59,730 nt of DNA from Herbinix sp. (GTDB taxonomy: Bacteria > Bacillota > Clostridia > Lachnospirales > Lachnospiraceae), in the NCBI GenBank assembly GCA_028691795.1, contig JAQUYQ010000003.1, positions 1 to 59,730 of the forward strand, in the 5' to 3' direction. Shown here piece by piece: positions 51,945 to 59,730 of this stretch. The position numbers and the translations under genes are program-made. The notes beneath the pieces were generated by a model. The model had not been told where the DNA came from and searched no databases. It saw nothing but the letters and a program-made list of their open reading frames with translations. Each line of letters opens with the position of its first letter. Within the stretch, counting starts at the first letter, position 1.

Positions 51945-52733
51945 TTATTTGCGATCTGATATCTTTTTTGTAACTAAAGCTGTACTATCAATGATATCTT
52001 TTGAAAACATTAAAGCTTGCTCTAAAGGAAACCGGTATTCAGGTGCTGATATACTCATTGCACTTACTGCTTTTCCTGTGTGGTCTAAAATAGGTGCTGA
52101 GATACATATGATATCAGGATTATGTTCCTTATTATCGATTGCATAGCCTTTTTCTCGAATCAGCTTTAGCTCTTGGAGTAATTCTTGTTTGTCAACTTTC
52201 GTGTTCTGCGTGAACTTCTTTAATTCTGCACTATTGAGATACTCTTCTATCCATTCTTCACTTTGATATGCCATTAATGCCTTACCGCCGCCAGTACAAT
52301 ATAATGGTAATCTTCTTCCAATACGGGATTTCATACCGATCGGGTTTTTCGTATCCAATTTTCCAATATATATTCCCATATGTTCATCCATAGCAATGAG
52401 ATGGATCGTTTCTCTGCTTATTTCGTTTAGCCGCATCATTTCACCCATAGAAATGTCAAGGAGATAATTACTGGCTTTAATACGCATCCCCATAGCTAAA
52501 GCTTCATATCCCAATTTATATTGTTTACTTTCTTCACATTTTGATGCCAAACCACATGCAATCATTTCCTGCAATACTCTATGTACTGTACTGGCGCTAA
52601 GTCCAGTCATCTCAGATATATCTGTTATAGACACACTATCCTCAGATTCAGTTAAATAGTTGAGAATTAATAGTGCCTTCATTGAACTTAAACCTTTCAT
52701 TTTGTCATTGAGCTCTATGACATTTTGGTTCAA
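51945..52733 (-). CDS. IclR-family transcriptional regulator
   Basis: About 262 residues. The N-terminal winged helix has SITDISEMTGLSASTVHRVL, and the C-terminal effector domain is of the GAF-like IclR type (LIAMDEHMGIYIGKLDTKNP, YCTGGGKALMAY). IclR regulators sense small acids and control nearby catabolic operons; it is first in the dehydratase-aldolase-Tct unit, 19 bp from the dehydratase gene. The start chosen is TTG at 52733 with GAGGTG 5 nt upstream. ATG 52751 has no site and lies inside the predicted operator. Confidence 0.9.
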   Translation of the reverse strand: MNQNVIELNDKMKGLSSMKALLILNYLTESEDSVSITDISEMTGLSASTVHRVLQEMIACGLASKCEESKQYKLGYEALAMGMRIKASNYLLDISMGEMMRLNEISRETIHLIAMDEHMGIYIGKLDTKNPIGMKSRIGRRLPLYCTGGGKALMAYQSEEWIEEYLNSAELKKFTQNTKVDKQELLQELKLIREKGYAIDNKEHNPDIICISAPILDHTGKAVSAMSISAPEYRFPLEQALMFSKDIIDSTALVTKKISDRK

Positions 52734-52749
52734 ATTTACACCTCGTTTC

Positions 52750-52917
52750 ATATATGGAATTTTAATTTCATTTATAGAATTTATGCATTTATAATATCAT
52801 AGTGCTATCTCACATTTCAATACACAAACAAAACAATATTATTCTTTGTTTTTTGTGTATTTTCACTAAATTTTAGTGTTTTTTTTATGCATATTCTATA
52901 TATGGAATTCATAGAAT
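52750..52917 (-). promoter_or_regulatory. Two candidate IclR operators
   Basis: Site 1 (52751-52781) has TATATGGAATT and, 14 bp on, TATAGAATTT. Site 2 (52893-52917) has ATTCTATATATGGAATTC followed by ATAGAAT, a near-palindrome around GGAATTC. Both share TATATGGAATT and ATAGAATTT. They bracket the likely promoter of the IclR-led operon. Confidence 0.45.
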
Positions 52918-52947
52918 TTTTGAAGAAGATTTATGTTAATTGATTCC

Positions 52948-52995
52948 AAAAAAAAAGATAGTTATCCTCCAGTCTCTTGACTGTAGGATACTATC
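52948..52995 (-). terminator. Strong rho-independent terminator of the alcohol dehydrogenase gene
   Basis: GATAGTATCCTACAGTC pairs with GACTGGAGGATAACTATC and is followed on the minus strand by a run of nine T. A second smaller hairpin (AAGACAC/GTGTCTCTT, about 53009-53031) precedes it. Confidence 0.92.
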
Positions 52996-53071
52996 TTCAT
53001 CTGGGAATCAAGAGACACCCCCAAGTGTCTTTGATTGTTTCTAACATTTTTACAGCAAATTAGTGTTAGTT

Positions 53072-54250
53072 TTACTTAGCCAGTTTATAAATTTCAAGAA
53101 CATCTTGCCAATACAGCTTTTTCAGGCCGCCAAGGGGATTCTCTGATCCGTATGCTATTCCGGTTGCTTTTTTTGCCATCACTTCTAGCTTACTTTCGTC
53201 GATGCCCAGTTCCGACAAAGTAGAAGGCAGTCCCATCTGTTTAAAGAATTTACGCAAACATTCGATACCCTCCAACACTATGGCATCCGGATCGCGATAA
53301 CAGACATCTACTCCCATAACATTTACCGCAAACTGAACGAACATGTTAATATTGTCCTTATAGACGTACTGCATCCACGCAGGAGTCAATACAGCCAGAC
53401 CTGCACCATGAGCTACATCATAAATAGCGCTGAGTTCATGCTCCATACCGTGGCAGGCCCAATCCTGCTCACGACCAAGTCCCAGCAAGTCATTATGTGC
53501 AATCGTACCTCCAAAACCAACTTGACACCAGGCATCATAGTTTTGGGAAGTGGAATAAACCTTCAATGCGTTTTTCATGATGGTTTTCAGCGTCGTCTCG
53601 CATAAACCGTCGGTTAAATCGGTTTGTAAGGTATTTGTGAAGTAGCGCTCAAAGATATGACTCATCATATCTGCCACACCGTTAGCTACTTGATTTTTCG
53701 GCAGGGTAAAAAACAATTCCGGGTTCATGACACTGATCAAAGGACGCAGATGAATGCTTCCATAAGGTAGCTTCATCTGTTTTTCTTCGTTAGTAACTAC
53801 GGTTCCGTTACTGGATTCGCTGCCTGCTGCCGGGATTGTCAGGACAGTGGCAACCGGTAGTGCTGCTGTAATCGTCTTTTGCTGCTCAAATATATCCCAA
53901 ACATCACCGTCGTAACAAACTCCCATTGCGATGGCTTTTGCCGAGTCAATAACACTGCCCCCACCCACTGCGAGAATCAGGTCAACCCCTTCCTGTCTGC
54001 ATAGTCTAATTCCTTCATGAATTAAGGACAATCGAGGATTTGGAACCACGCCGCCCAATTCAATGAATTCCAAATTGCTTTCTTTTAAGGAAGCAGTTAC
54101 TGCATCATATACGCCGCTTTTTTTAATACTGCTTCCACCGAAGTGAAGCAACACTTTCTTAGCATAAGGCTGCAATAAAGTTCCTATTTGCTTGTGTGTA
54201 TCCCTACCGAATATAATGCGTGTTGGGATGTGTAAATCAAAATTTAACAT
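53072..54250 (-). CDS. Iron-containing alcohol dehydrogenase (YqhD/BdhA type)
   Basis: A 392-residue group III alcohol dehydrogenase. The NAD(P) motif AVGGGSVIDSAK is at about 94-105. Metal ligands are D194 and H198 (VADMMSHIFE), H267/H271 (HGMEHELSAI) and H281 (DVAHGAG). It is closest to NADPH-dependent butanol dehydrogenase/YqhD enzymes that reduce aldehydes. A fermentative or aldehyde-detoxifying role is likely. Its promoter has the 19-bp spacer characteristic of MerR-type activation, pointing to induction by reactive aldehydes. The gene seems GC-richer than its surroundings. AAGGAAC precedes ATG. Confidence 0.93.
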   Translation of the reverse strand: MLNFDLHIPTRIIFGRDTHKQIGTLLQPYAKKVLLHFGGSSIKKSGVYDAVTASLKESNLEFIELGGVVPNPRLSLIHEGIRLCRQEGVDLILAVGGGSVIDSAKAIAMGVCYDGDVWDIFEQQKTITAALPVATVLTIPAAGSESSNGTVVTNEEKQMKLPYGSIHLRPLISVMNPELFFTLPKNQVANGVADMMSHIFERYFTNTLQTDLTDGLCETTLKTIMKNALKVYSTSQNYDAWCQVGFGGTIAHNDLLGLGREQDWACHGMEHELSAIYDVAHGAGLAVLTPAWMQYVYKDNINMFVQFAVNVMGVDVCYRDPDAIVLEGIECLRKFFKQMGLPSTLSELGIDESKLEVMAKKATGIAYGSENPLGGLKKLYWQDVLEIYKLAK

Positions 54251-54381
54251 AATTTATGTTCCTTTCTATGTAAAATATTTTTTAGAATGTACCTGTAGCA
54301 GTATCAATTAGATACCCCAATGTAATACCTTTCTACAGCTGATACGTAAATTTCTCCATTTGATGTATAAGGTATGCTACT

Positions 54382-54412
54382 ATTATAAACCTTAACGTTA
54401 ACTATAAGTCAA
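54382..54412 (-). promoter_or_regulatory. MerR-type promoter of the alcohol dehydrogenase gene (19-bp spacer)
   Basis: On the minus strand TTGACT (54412-54407) and TATAAT (54387-54382) are separated by 19 bp. The spacer contains the partly dyad CTTATAGTTAACGTTAAGG. That is the AdhR/NmlR-like operator pattern (CTTAGAGTTAACTCTAAG) with four mismatches. The elongated spacer requires DNA distortion by a MerR-family activator. No MerR gene is adjacent. Confidence 0.65.
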
Positions 54413-54436
54413 TAGAAAGGCCAAAAATATGTAAAA

Positions 54437-54474
54437 TTAATCCGTAGAACGAGTAGAACGTTAATCCGTAGAAC
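54437..54474. repeat. Direct repeat TTAATCCGTAGAAC, two copies 24 bp apart
   Basis: Exact 14-bp copies at 54437-54450 and 54461-54474, between the alcohol dehydrogenase promoter and the ATP-grasp gene. The rest of 54475-54650 shows no recognisable element. Confidence 0.6.
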
Positions 54475-54666
54475 CGCTTTGTCCGTAAGTTTTAATGCAA
54501 AACTTCTTTTGTCTGTATTTTACATATTTATCCTTTTGATCAAATTTGAAGATGATATGTTTTAATTTATTCCATCATTATTAATCGTTCACTTCTGGAT
54601 TCCTACATCATAAAATATATAGTCAATCAACTATAACCTGTTAGCGTAGATAGAAGGTGTAACAAT

Positions 54667-55893
54667 ATTAAAGCGATTGTATTTATTCACACACAAAAAT
54701 CAGGATCCAGCAGAGAGGCCATTAAAGCTGCAGAGCGTTTAGGCTATTACACCATATTACTTACAAAAAACTCGAAATTTATCTTAAAAAGAAAAGAACT
54801 TCCAGATGTACATTACTTAAAAATATATGATCTAAATAGCATGGAAGAATTGGAGAAAGAAATTCAGTCGCAATATAACAGAGGTATTAATATTTGTGCA
54901 ATTGTAAGTTTTTCAGATCCATATTGCTATACTGCCAGCAAGCTGGCTGAAATGTTTGGAATAAATCAATTCTCAACTGAAGCAATATTTAAAATGCAAA
55001 ATAAAATATATTCACGACAGGTTCTCGCTCAGACTACCTATTCACCTCATTTTGTTATTTTAGATAAGGATTCCGATTTGGACTATGTATATAAAGATAT
55101 GCAATGTTATTTACCATTTGTAATTAAATCTCCTGAATCTGCGGGTTCTAAAGATGTAATTAAAATAAATGATTACAAGGAGTTTAAAAGGGGAGTCAAA
55201 CAATTAATCGAGAAATATCCTGAAATCCCTATCATGGCTGAGGAATTTTTAGATGGTCCCCAATATTTAGTAGAAACTATAGTGTATAAAAAAGAAATAA
55301 GCATAATAGCTATATTTCACCAAGAGGTTACCTTTCAAAAACGTTTCATAATAACTGGATATAACTTGCTTCTCAATAGTTCAAAAGAATTTACGGATCA
55401 CTTGGAACACTCAGTCAGATCTATTATAAATGCCTTTGGCATGGAAACGGGTTCTTGTCATTTGGAAATGCGTTATGTACACGATAAATGGAAATTAATC
55501 GAAATAAATCCCCGTATTTCTGGCTCAGGTATGAACAAAATGATTGAGGCAGCATTCGGTATTAATCTTGTTGAGGAAACACTAAAAATGGCGTTAGGCC
55601 AGGAACCAAACCTGACAACCAAGTATAAAAAACATTTATTTTGCCAACAAGTTACGGTGTCTCAGACCGGGTATTTAGTAAAGGTAACCGGAAAGCACAA
55701 AGCACTTCTATGTCCTGGAATTGTTGAAGTTTATATAAAGCCACGGAAAGGCGCTCTGCTCAGACCCCCATTGTCGATGGGGGATCGCTATGCTTATATA
55801 ATTGCAACTGGTTCCAGCGAGGCAGAGGCGAAAGAAAATGCGAAATATGCTGCTTCCCAAATCAAATTTCATCTAACTGATACTATGCCTTAG
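54667..55893 (+). CDS. ATP-grasp carboxylate-amine ligase, reading frame beginning at ATT
   Basis: The frame encodes 408 residues: a pre-ATP-grasp Rossmann part (KAIVFIHTQKSGSSREAIKA, then AERLGYYTILLTKN) and the ATP-grasp domain. The domain has PFVIKSPESAGSKDVIKI, EEFLDGPQYLVE and the metal site EINPRISGSGM. The family joins an amino group to an acyl phosphate, as in amino-acid ligases. The first ATG (54841) would remove 58 conserved residues. The frame instead opens at ATT (54667), exactly where homologues have ATG, with AGAAGG 9 nt upstream. So ATT is either a rare start codon or a mutated start. The gene precedes the ATP-grasp-Mur fusion by 47 bp. Confidence 0.78.
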   Translation: MKAIVFIHTQKSGSSREAIKAAERLGYYTILLTKNSKFILKRKELPDVHYLKIYDLNSMEELEKEIQSQYNRGINICAIVSFSDPYCYTASKLAEMFGINQFSTEAIFKMQNKIYSRQVLAQTTYSPHFVILDKDSDLDYVYKDMQCYLPFVIKSPESAGSKDVIKINDYKEFKRGVKQLIEKYPEIPIMAEEFLDGPQYLVETIVYKKEISIIAIFHQEVTFQKRFIITGYNLLLNSSKEFTDHLEHSVRSIINAFGMETGSCHLEMRYVHDKWKLIEINPRISGSGMNKMIEAAFGINLVEETLKMALGQEPNLTTKYKKHLFCQQVTVSQTGYLVKVTGKHKALLCPGIVEVYIKPRKGALLRPPLSMGDRYAYIIATGSSEAEAKENAKYAASQIKFHLTDTMP

Positions 55894-55940
55894 CGCTACT
55901 GTTATCTATCATATGAAACAAAGAAAGAGGTGATTTTTCT

Positions 55941-58085
55941 ATGGTTACAGTGGGAATGTTAGATATAAAACATCCCGAGAAAAATCTTAAGGCCTATCCT
56001 TTTGCTTGTGTTGCAAAAGCGGAAGGGATTAATTTTTTTTATTTTATACCTTCTAGTGTTAATTTAGAGTCAAAAACAATACAAGGCTACTTTTATGAAA
56101 ATGGTTGTTGGGTGGTAAAATCAACCACATTTCCTGATGTAATTTATAATTCAAACAGTCAGGCAAAAGCGGAAGAAGATCAAATTATAATTGAAGCATT
56201 AAGATTTCTGATTCCTTTTACCAGCTATCCTGTTGGGAACAAAATAAAAGTATTTGAAATGTTAGGTAAATCAGACACATTCCTTCCTTATCTTCCCGAA
56301 ACAAAAGAAATAGAAAATGTAAACTCCATTATAGATTATATAAATCAAAGAAGGAATATCATATTAAAACCTCGACATGGGCGAAAAGGAAGCGGTATTA
56401 TTTTCATTACATGCAAGGAAGATATGTATGAACTTACCCAGGAAAATAAAACAAGTCAAATATCAAAAAGCGAATTAGGTACTATTATAGAAGAACTCAT
56501 CCCAAAATCATATATTGCTCAACAATATATAAGAAGTATGAATAAAGCCGGGAATGTATATGATTTCAGGCTACATGTACAAAAAGACGGAACGGGTGAA
56601 TGGAAGATCTGCACGATTTACCCGCGTATTGCTCCACATGATAGTATTAAATCTAATATAAGTAGTGGTGGGGCAACCTTGTATTTAGCACCATTTTTAG
56701 AACAAGAGTTTAACGAAGATTATTATAATATGAAGCGATATCTTGAGGTTTTCTCAATCTCTATTGCAAAGGAAATGGATCATATTTATGGAGTAGCATT
56801 TGATGAGCTTGGCATCGATATAGGACTTGATGAAAATAACAAGATCTGGTTATACGAGATTAATTGGCATCCGGGCGTCCCCCCTACATTTTATCTCGAG
56901 TTAAGTGTTGTAAAGACCTCTTTGGAGTATTGCTGTTATCTTGCCAATAAATTTTTGTATCAAGATAATCCGCTTCGTGCTTTTAGACCAGTAATTGCTA
57001 TCACAGGTAGTGCAGGAAAAACCACTACAAAAAGTATGATTGCTTCGGTCTTAAGAGAAAGACTGAACGTTTTTGAATCGAAAGATAATTGCAACACCTC
57101 TGAAAACACAAGGAATCATGTCAACGAAATAACCCCTTTTCATCAGGCTGCTGTTTTGGAATATGCAATGGGGCATGCAGGTGTAATTGCAAGGCATTGC
57201 AATTATATCAAACCACATTTAAGCATTGTAACCAATATCGGTCCCTCCCATATTTCAAATTTTAATAACGACATAAAAGAGATTGCAAAAGCGAAATCAG
57301 AGATTATAAAGGGTATGGATCAAGATGGTATTCTCATTATGAATGGTGATGACCCTAATTCAAAATTCTTAGAAATCGAGCAATTCAAAGGAAAAATTAT
57401 CAAGGTTGGTATAAGTAAGGATTGTCAATTCCAAGCTACCAATATCCAATATGAGATGAATGGAATTTCATTTGATATAGAAATAAAAGGAGAGAAATTA
57501 AACGCTTTTCTACCTGCCTTAGGCAACCACAATCTTTATAACGCCCTATTTGCCATCGCAGCTGGAGTACAGGTCGGTTTAACACCTGCTGAAATATTAA
57601 ATGGATTAAAAAAATATAGGAATCCTAAGGGAAGATTAGAGCTATATCATTTTGATGATGAGATAACGGTGATTGACGATACTTGTCACGCAACCTATGA
57701 GGCTATGAAATCTGCTATTGAAGTTTTGTATCAACAAGCAAAACAGAACAGAAAAAAAATAGCCGTTTTAGGTACTATGCCGGAGTTGGGTACAAAAGTC
57801 ACAGAATACCATAGAGAAATCGGTAAATTATTATACGAAAAGGAAGTTAATATTTTAATTACCTTTGGAACGAATACAGTACATTTCCGAAAAGGAGCAA
57901 TGGAAGCAGGATTTCCACCAGAAAACATTTTTAACTTTTATAATTATGAAAAACTGAATCAGTTTCTTAAAGAAATTGTATGTTCTAACACAGTTTTTCT
58001 GTTTAAGGGTGCTAGAAGAATAAATCTTAGTGAAGTTGCAGAACAATTTATCAATAATCTTAAAAACCAAAGTGGGAGCACTTAA
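55941..58085 (+). CDS. YheC/D-type ATP-grasp fused to a MurF-like ligase
   Basis: 714 residues. Residues 1-340 are a YheC/YheD-like ATP-grasp: VFEMLGK...LPYLPET (about 104-121), KPRHGRKGSG (143-152), and YEINWHPG (305-312) for metal binding. Residues 348-705 are a Mur ligase: P-loop GSAGKTTT (356-363), EYAMGHAG for the second metal, AKAKSEI with the lysine expected to be carbamylated, and the C-terminal glutamate-ligase domain. Cyanophycin synthetase has the same order, ATP-grasp then Mur ligase. The enzyme is probably cytosolic and joins amino acids or a peptidoglycan-like precursor. AAAGAGGTG precedes ATG. Confidence 0.85.
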   Translation: MVTVGMLDIKHPEKNLKAYPFACVAKAEGINFFYFIPSSVNLESKTIQGYFYENGCWVVKSTTFPDVIYNSNSQAKAEEDQIIIEALRFLIPFTSYPVGNKIKVFEMLGKSDTFLPYLPETKEIENVNSIIDYINQRRNIILKPRHGRKGSGIIFITCKEDMYELTQENKTSQISKSELGTIIEELIPKSYIAQQYIRSMNKAGNVYDFRLHVQKDGTGEWKICTIYPRIAPHDSIKSNISSGGATLYLAPFLEQEFNEDYYNMKRYLEVFSISIAKEMDHIYGVAFDELGIDIGLDENNKIWLYEINWHPGVPPTFYLELSVVKTSLEYCCYLANKFLYQDNPLRAFRPVIAITGSAGKTTTKSMIASVLRERLNVFESKDNCNTSENTRNHVNEITPFHQAAVLEYAMGHAGVIARHCNYIKPHLSIVTNIGPSHISNFNNDIKEIAKAKSEIIKGMDQDGILIMNGDDPNSKFLEIEQFKGKIIKVGISKDCQFQATNIQYEMNGISFDIEIKGEKLNAFLPALGNHNLYNALFAIAAGVQVGLTPAEILNGLKKYRNPKGRLELYHFDDEITVIDDTCHATYEAMKSAIEVLYQQAKQNRKKIAVLGTMPELGTKVTEYHREIGKLLYEKEVNILITFGTNTVHFRKGAMEAGFPPENIFNFYNYEKLNQFLKEIVCSNTVFLFKGARRINLSEVAEQFINNLKNQSGST

Positions 58086-58123
58086 TATTTGAAAAAGTGA
58101 GTAATGCAGAAATAGGATTATAT

Positions 58124-58204
58124 GGGGTGTATGTGAGGAACCTTAAGAAGGACAATTTTACCAGTTTCCTTCCCCTTTAAGGCTCTCTCACTTCACCCCT
58201 TTTT
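58124..58204. terminator. Bidirectional terminator between the convergent ligase genes
   Basis: An extended stem: GGGGTG, GTGAG and CCTTAAG on one arm with CTTTAAGG, CTCAC and CACCCC on the other, ending in TTTTT. It separates the plus-strand ATP-grasp-Mur gene from the minus-strand MurF-like gene. Confidence 0.8.
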
Positions 58205-58213
58205 ACTATTAGA

Positions 58214-59596
58214 TTACTGTTGTTTGAGTTTCACCGCCATTTGAGCCATGGATTTATTGAACATGGGACCTTTGATCAATAAAATGCAATCTTTGTGTAG
58301 AATTTTTTTGAGTAGTTCATAGGCTTCATCACAATCCTTCAAGGAATATACTGTTGCTTCTAATCCAATTGTTTTAAAATGCTCAACCATCTGCCCAGTG
58401 ATATCACCAACCGTTACAAGAATGTCAATCCCTTCACTGACTATAATTTCTTCAGCTAATTTATGAATTTTCCAGCTCATTTCACCAAGCGTTTCAATAT
58501 CTGTTAAGAAAAGTACTCTTGTTTTTCCCTGTGCCATCTGGTTTAATACCTTGAGCCCTGCCCTTAAAGAGGTTGTATTAAGACTCCATGTATCATCAAT
58601 GATAGTCGAACCGGAAATTCCTTGCACTATCTCTATATGCCTTTTTAAATTTACGAAAGATTTAAGCCGCTCCCCTGCCTCTTTGATGCCGATTCCTAAC
58701 TCATGGACTGCAGCTATGGCAGCAAGGGCATTATAAACTTGGTGTTCTCCATACCCTGGAACAAATACCGGATACTTCATTTTATGAAATTCTAAGGTGA
58801 ATTTCATGCCATTGTTTTCATAACAGATATTGGAAGCATAGAAATCTGTATCTTTTTTAATACTGAAATAAACCACTCTGCCTTTGTAGTCTGCCAAACT
58901 TATGGTCTTAATCTTTTCATCATCGGCATTTAAAATTAAAATCCCTTCATTATTCAAACCATTTAGCATATCTGCCTTTGCTTGAATATAAGTTTCAATT
59001 GATTTGCAATGATCCAGATGCTCTTCCCCGATATTCGTTATAATCCCTATCATCGGTTTATAATAGCGGCCTGCAATTTTTAAATCGTTTGGAGCCCCTA
59101 CCGCTGTTTCAAAGACTGCCGCATCGGTACTGTCATCGATGCCTAGTAAATAACTTAAATGAAGTAGGCGGGAGTTTTCACTGCTACGGGTCGCTTGTAT
59201 CTTTCGCTCTGCACTGAGAATATGTTTGATCATTTCTTTGGTTGTACTTTTTCCACACGTACCAGTAACTGCAACAACAGGTATATCAAATAATGATCTA
59301 TAATACTGAACAAACTTCCAATAAGCCTTAGTCACATCGTCTACTTTTATAACAATTAACTCACTGAACGACCTAAACTCAGCAAATACCTTATTGGTTA
59401 CTACGACTAAAGGAAGATTTTTAGGAATAGCGCTCCATTCGAATCTTTTATTTTTATAAAAGACAAGAGTATGAGGACTTCTAATATCATCCACATGCCA
59501 AGGGAAAATCACGTTTTTAATCTGAAAATCGGCAGATCCCTGTATAATCTCACCATTCAACAGTTTTTTCATTTGTTCTACGGTAAAAGTTTTCAT
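58214..59596 (-). CDS. MurF-like Mur ligase, stand-alone
   Basis: 460 residues, with all three Mur ligase domains. The N-terminal substrate domain is about 1-100, the ATPase domain has P-loop TGTCGKSTT (111-119), FETAVGAP and IGEEHLDHC, with QAKADML for the carbamyl-lysine region. The C-terminal domain has SGSTIIDDTWSLN and LTDIETLGEMS. It is more like UDP-MurNAc-tripeptide D-Ala-D-Ala ligase than other Mur enzymes, but diverged. It lies in the ATP-grasp cluster rather than in the division/cell-wall cluster, so a dedicated substrate is likely. The start is ATG 59596 with GAGGAG 8 nt upstream. Confidence 0.85.
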   Translation of the reverse strand: MKTFTVEQMKKLLNGEIIQGSADFQIKNVIFPWHVDDIRSPHTLVFYKNKRFEWSAIPKNLPLVVVTNKVFAEFRSFSELIVIKVDDVTKAYWKFVQYYRSLFDIPVVAVTGTCGKSTTKEMIKHILSAERKIQATRSSENSRLLHLSYLLGIDDSTDAAVFETAVGAPNDLKIAGRYYKPMIGIITNIGEEHLDHCKSIETYIQAKADMLNGLNNEGILILNADDEKIKTISLADYKGRVVYFSIKKDTDFYASNICYENNGMKFTLEFHKMKYPVFVPGYGEHQVYNALAAIAAVHELGIGIKEAGERLKSFVNLKRHIEIVQGISGSTIIDDTWSLNTTSLRAGLKVLNQMAQGKTRVLFLTDIETLGEMSWKIHKLAEEIIVSEGIDILVTVGDITGQMVEHFKTIGLEATVYSLKDCDEAYELLKKILHKDCILLIKGPMFNKSMAQMAVKLKQQ

Positions 59597-59730
59597 TTCA
59601 CTCACTCCTCGTATTATAAGTTTATAGACCTCAATCAAAGAGGCTATAGACTTATTTTTTATGATATAGGTATTGGATGAATTGTTGGTCATCCTATCAT
59701 ACCTACATAGTTAATAAGTTACTTTATAGT

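Noticed and set aside
52864-52887. CACTAAATTTTAGTG palindrome followed by T-run
   Set aside because: It resembles a plus-strand terminator, but no plus-strand gene precedes it and the stem is short and AT-rich.
54841-55893. ATG 54841 as start of the ATP-grasp ligase
   Set aside because: It has no Shine-Dalgarno site and would discard 58 upstream residues that match the conserved pre-ATP-grasp region.

Overview
The window is low-GC DNA with clostridial Shine-Dalgarno sites and gene content. An obligately or facultatively anaerobic Firmicute, most likely a Lachnospiraceae member, fits best. This is inferred from gene families (tryptophanase with an NSS transporter, MATE, TRAP and Tct transporters, a PTS EIIC-EAL fusion, LysM/GH18 and YheC/D-type ATP-grasp proteins), not from a marker gene. 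Almost everything is on the minus strand. The plus-strand genes are a serine hydrolase, a LysM/GH18 protein, a PadR regulator, a MerR regulator and two ATP-grasp ligases. I saw no tRNA, rRNA, CRISPR array or complete insertion sequence.

Layout: 1-4.1 kb holds a truncated alpha-L-rhamnosidase, a glycerophosphodiesterase, a dihydrouridine synthase and an esterase. 4.2-8.5 kb is a tryptophan-degradation unit (tryptophanase, NSS transporter, an overlooked 41-residue MetS-like subunit, a YheO-type regulator). 8.5-11.6 kb has endonuclease IV, a DEAD-box helicase and a DUF1456 protein. 11.8-16.3 kb is a two-component system flanked on both sides by matching TTAAGG box arrays, one in front of a serine hydrolase and one in front of a decayed methyltransferase gene. 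16.4-20 kb has a LysM/GH18 protein and a collapsed sugar operon (aldo/keto reductase tail, VOC head fused to an RbsC tail) beside its LacI regulator. 20-30.3 kb carries housekeeping and stress genes (nitroreductase, aroE, chrA, greA, amidase, XpaC/TelA), with a recombinase scar and a MITE-like insertion showing an 8-bp target duplication.

30.4-34 kb is a sugar-acid locus (YhcH, GntR, SDR dehydrogenase) with an orphan TRAP large subunit. 34-41 kb has a PTS EIIC-EAL fusion, lactate dehydrogenase, and a divergent UvrA-like ATPase / double-HTH MerR pair. 41-46 kb is accessory: a glycosyltransferase stub, an IS-like inverted-repeat element, a VOC protein, two DUF1801 proteins, a MATE pump and two secreted paralogues. 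46.2-52.7 kb is a coherent catabolic operon: IclR, IlvD/Edd-type dehydratase, DapA-type aldolase, and the TctCBA carboxylate transporter. 53-54.4 kb is an iron alcohol dehydrogenase behind a MerR-type promoter.

The most intriguing system is at 54.7-59.6 kb: an ATP-grasp ligase whose reading frame seems to begin at ATT, a YheC/D ATP-grasp fused to a MurF-like ligase (a domain order resembling cyanophycin synthetase), and a convergent second MurF-like ligase. Together they suggest ribosome-independent amide-bond synthesis of an unknown peptide or polyamide.

A recurring theme is gene decay. At least five gene remnants are readable. Short tandem repeats also abut the stop codons of two genes. 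Start codons were re-chosen by Shine-Dalgarno position wherever that was informative, and each choice is explained in its entry.
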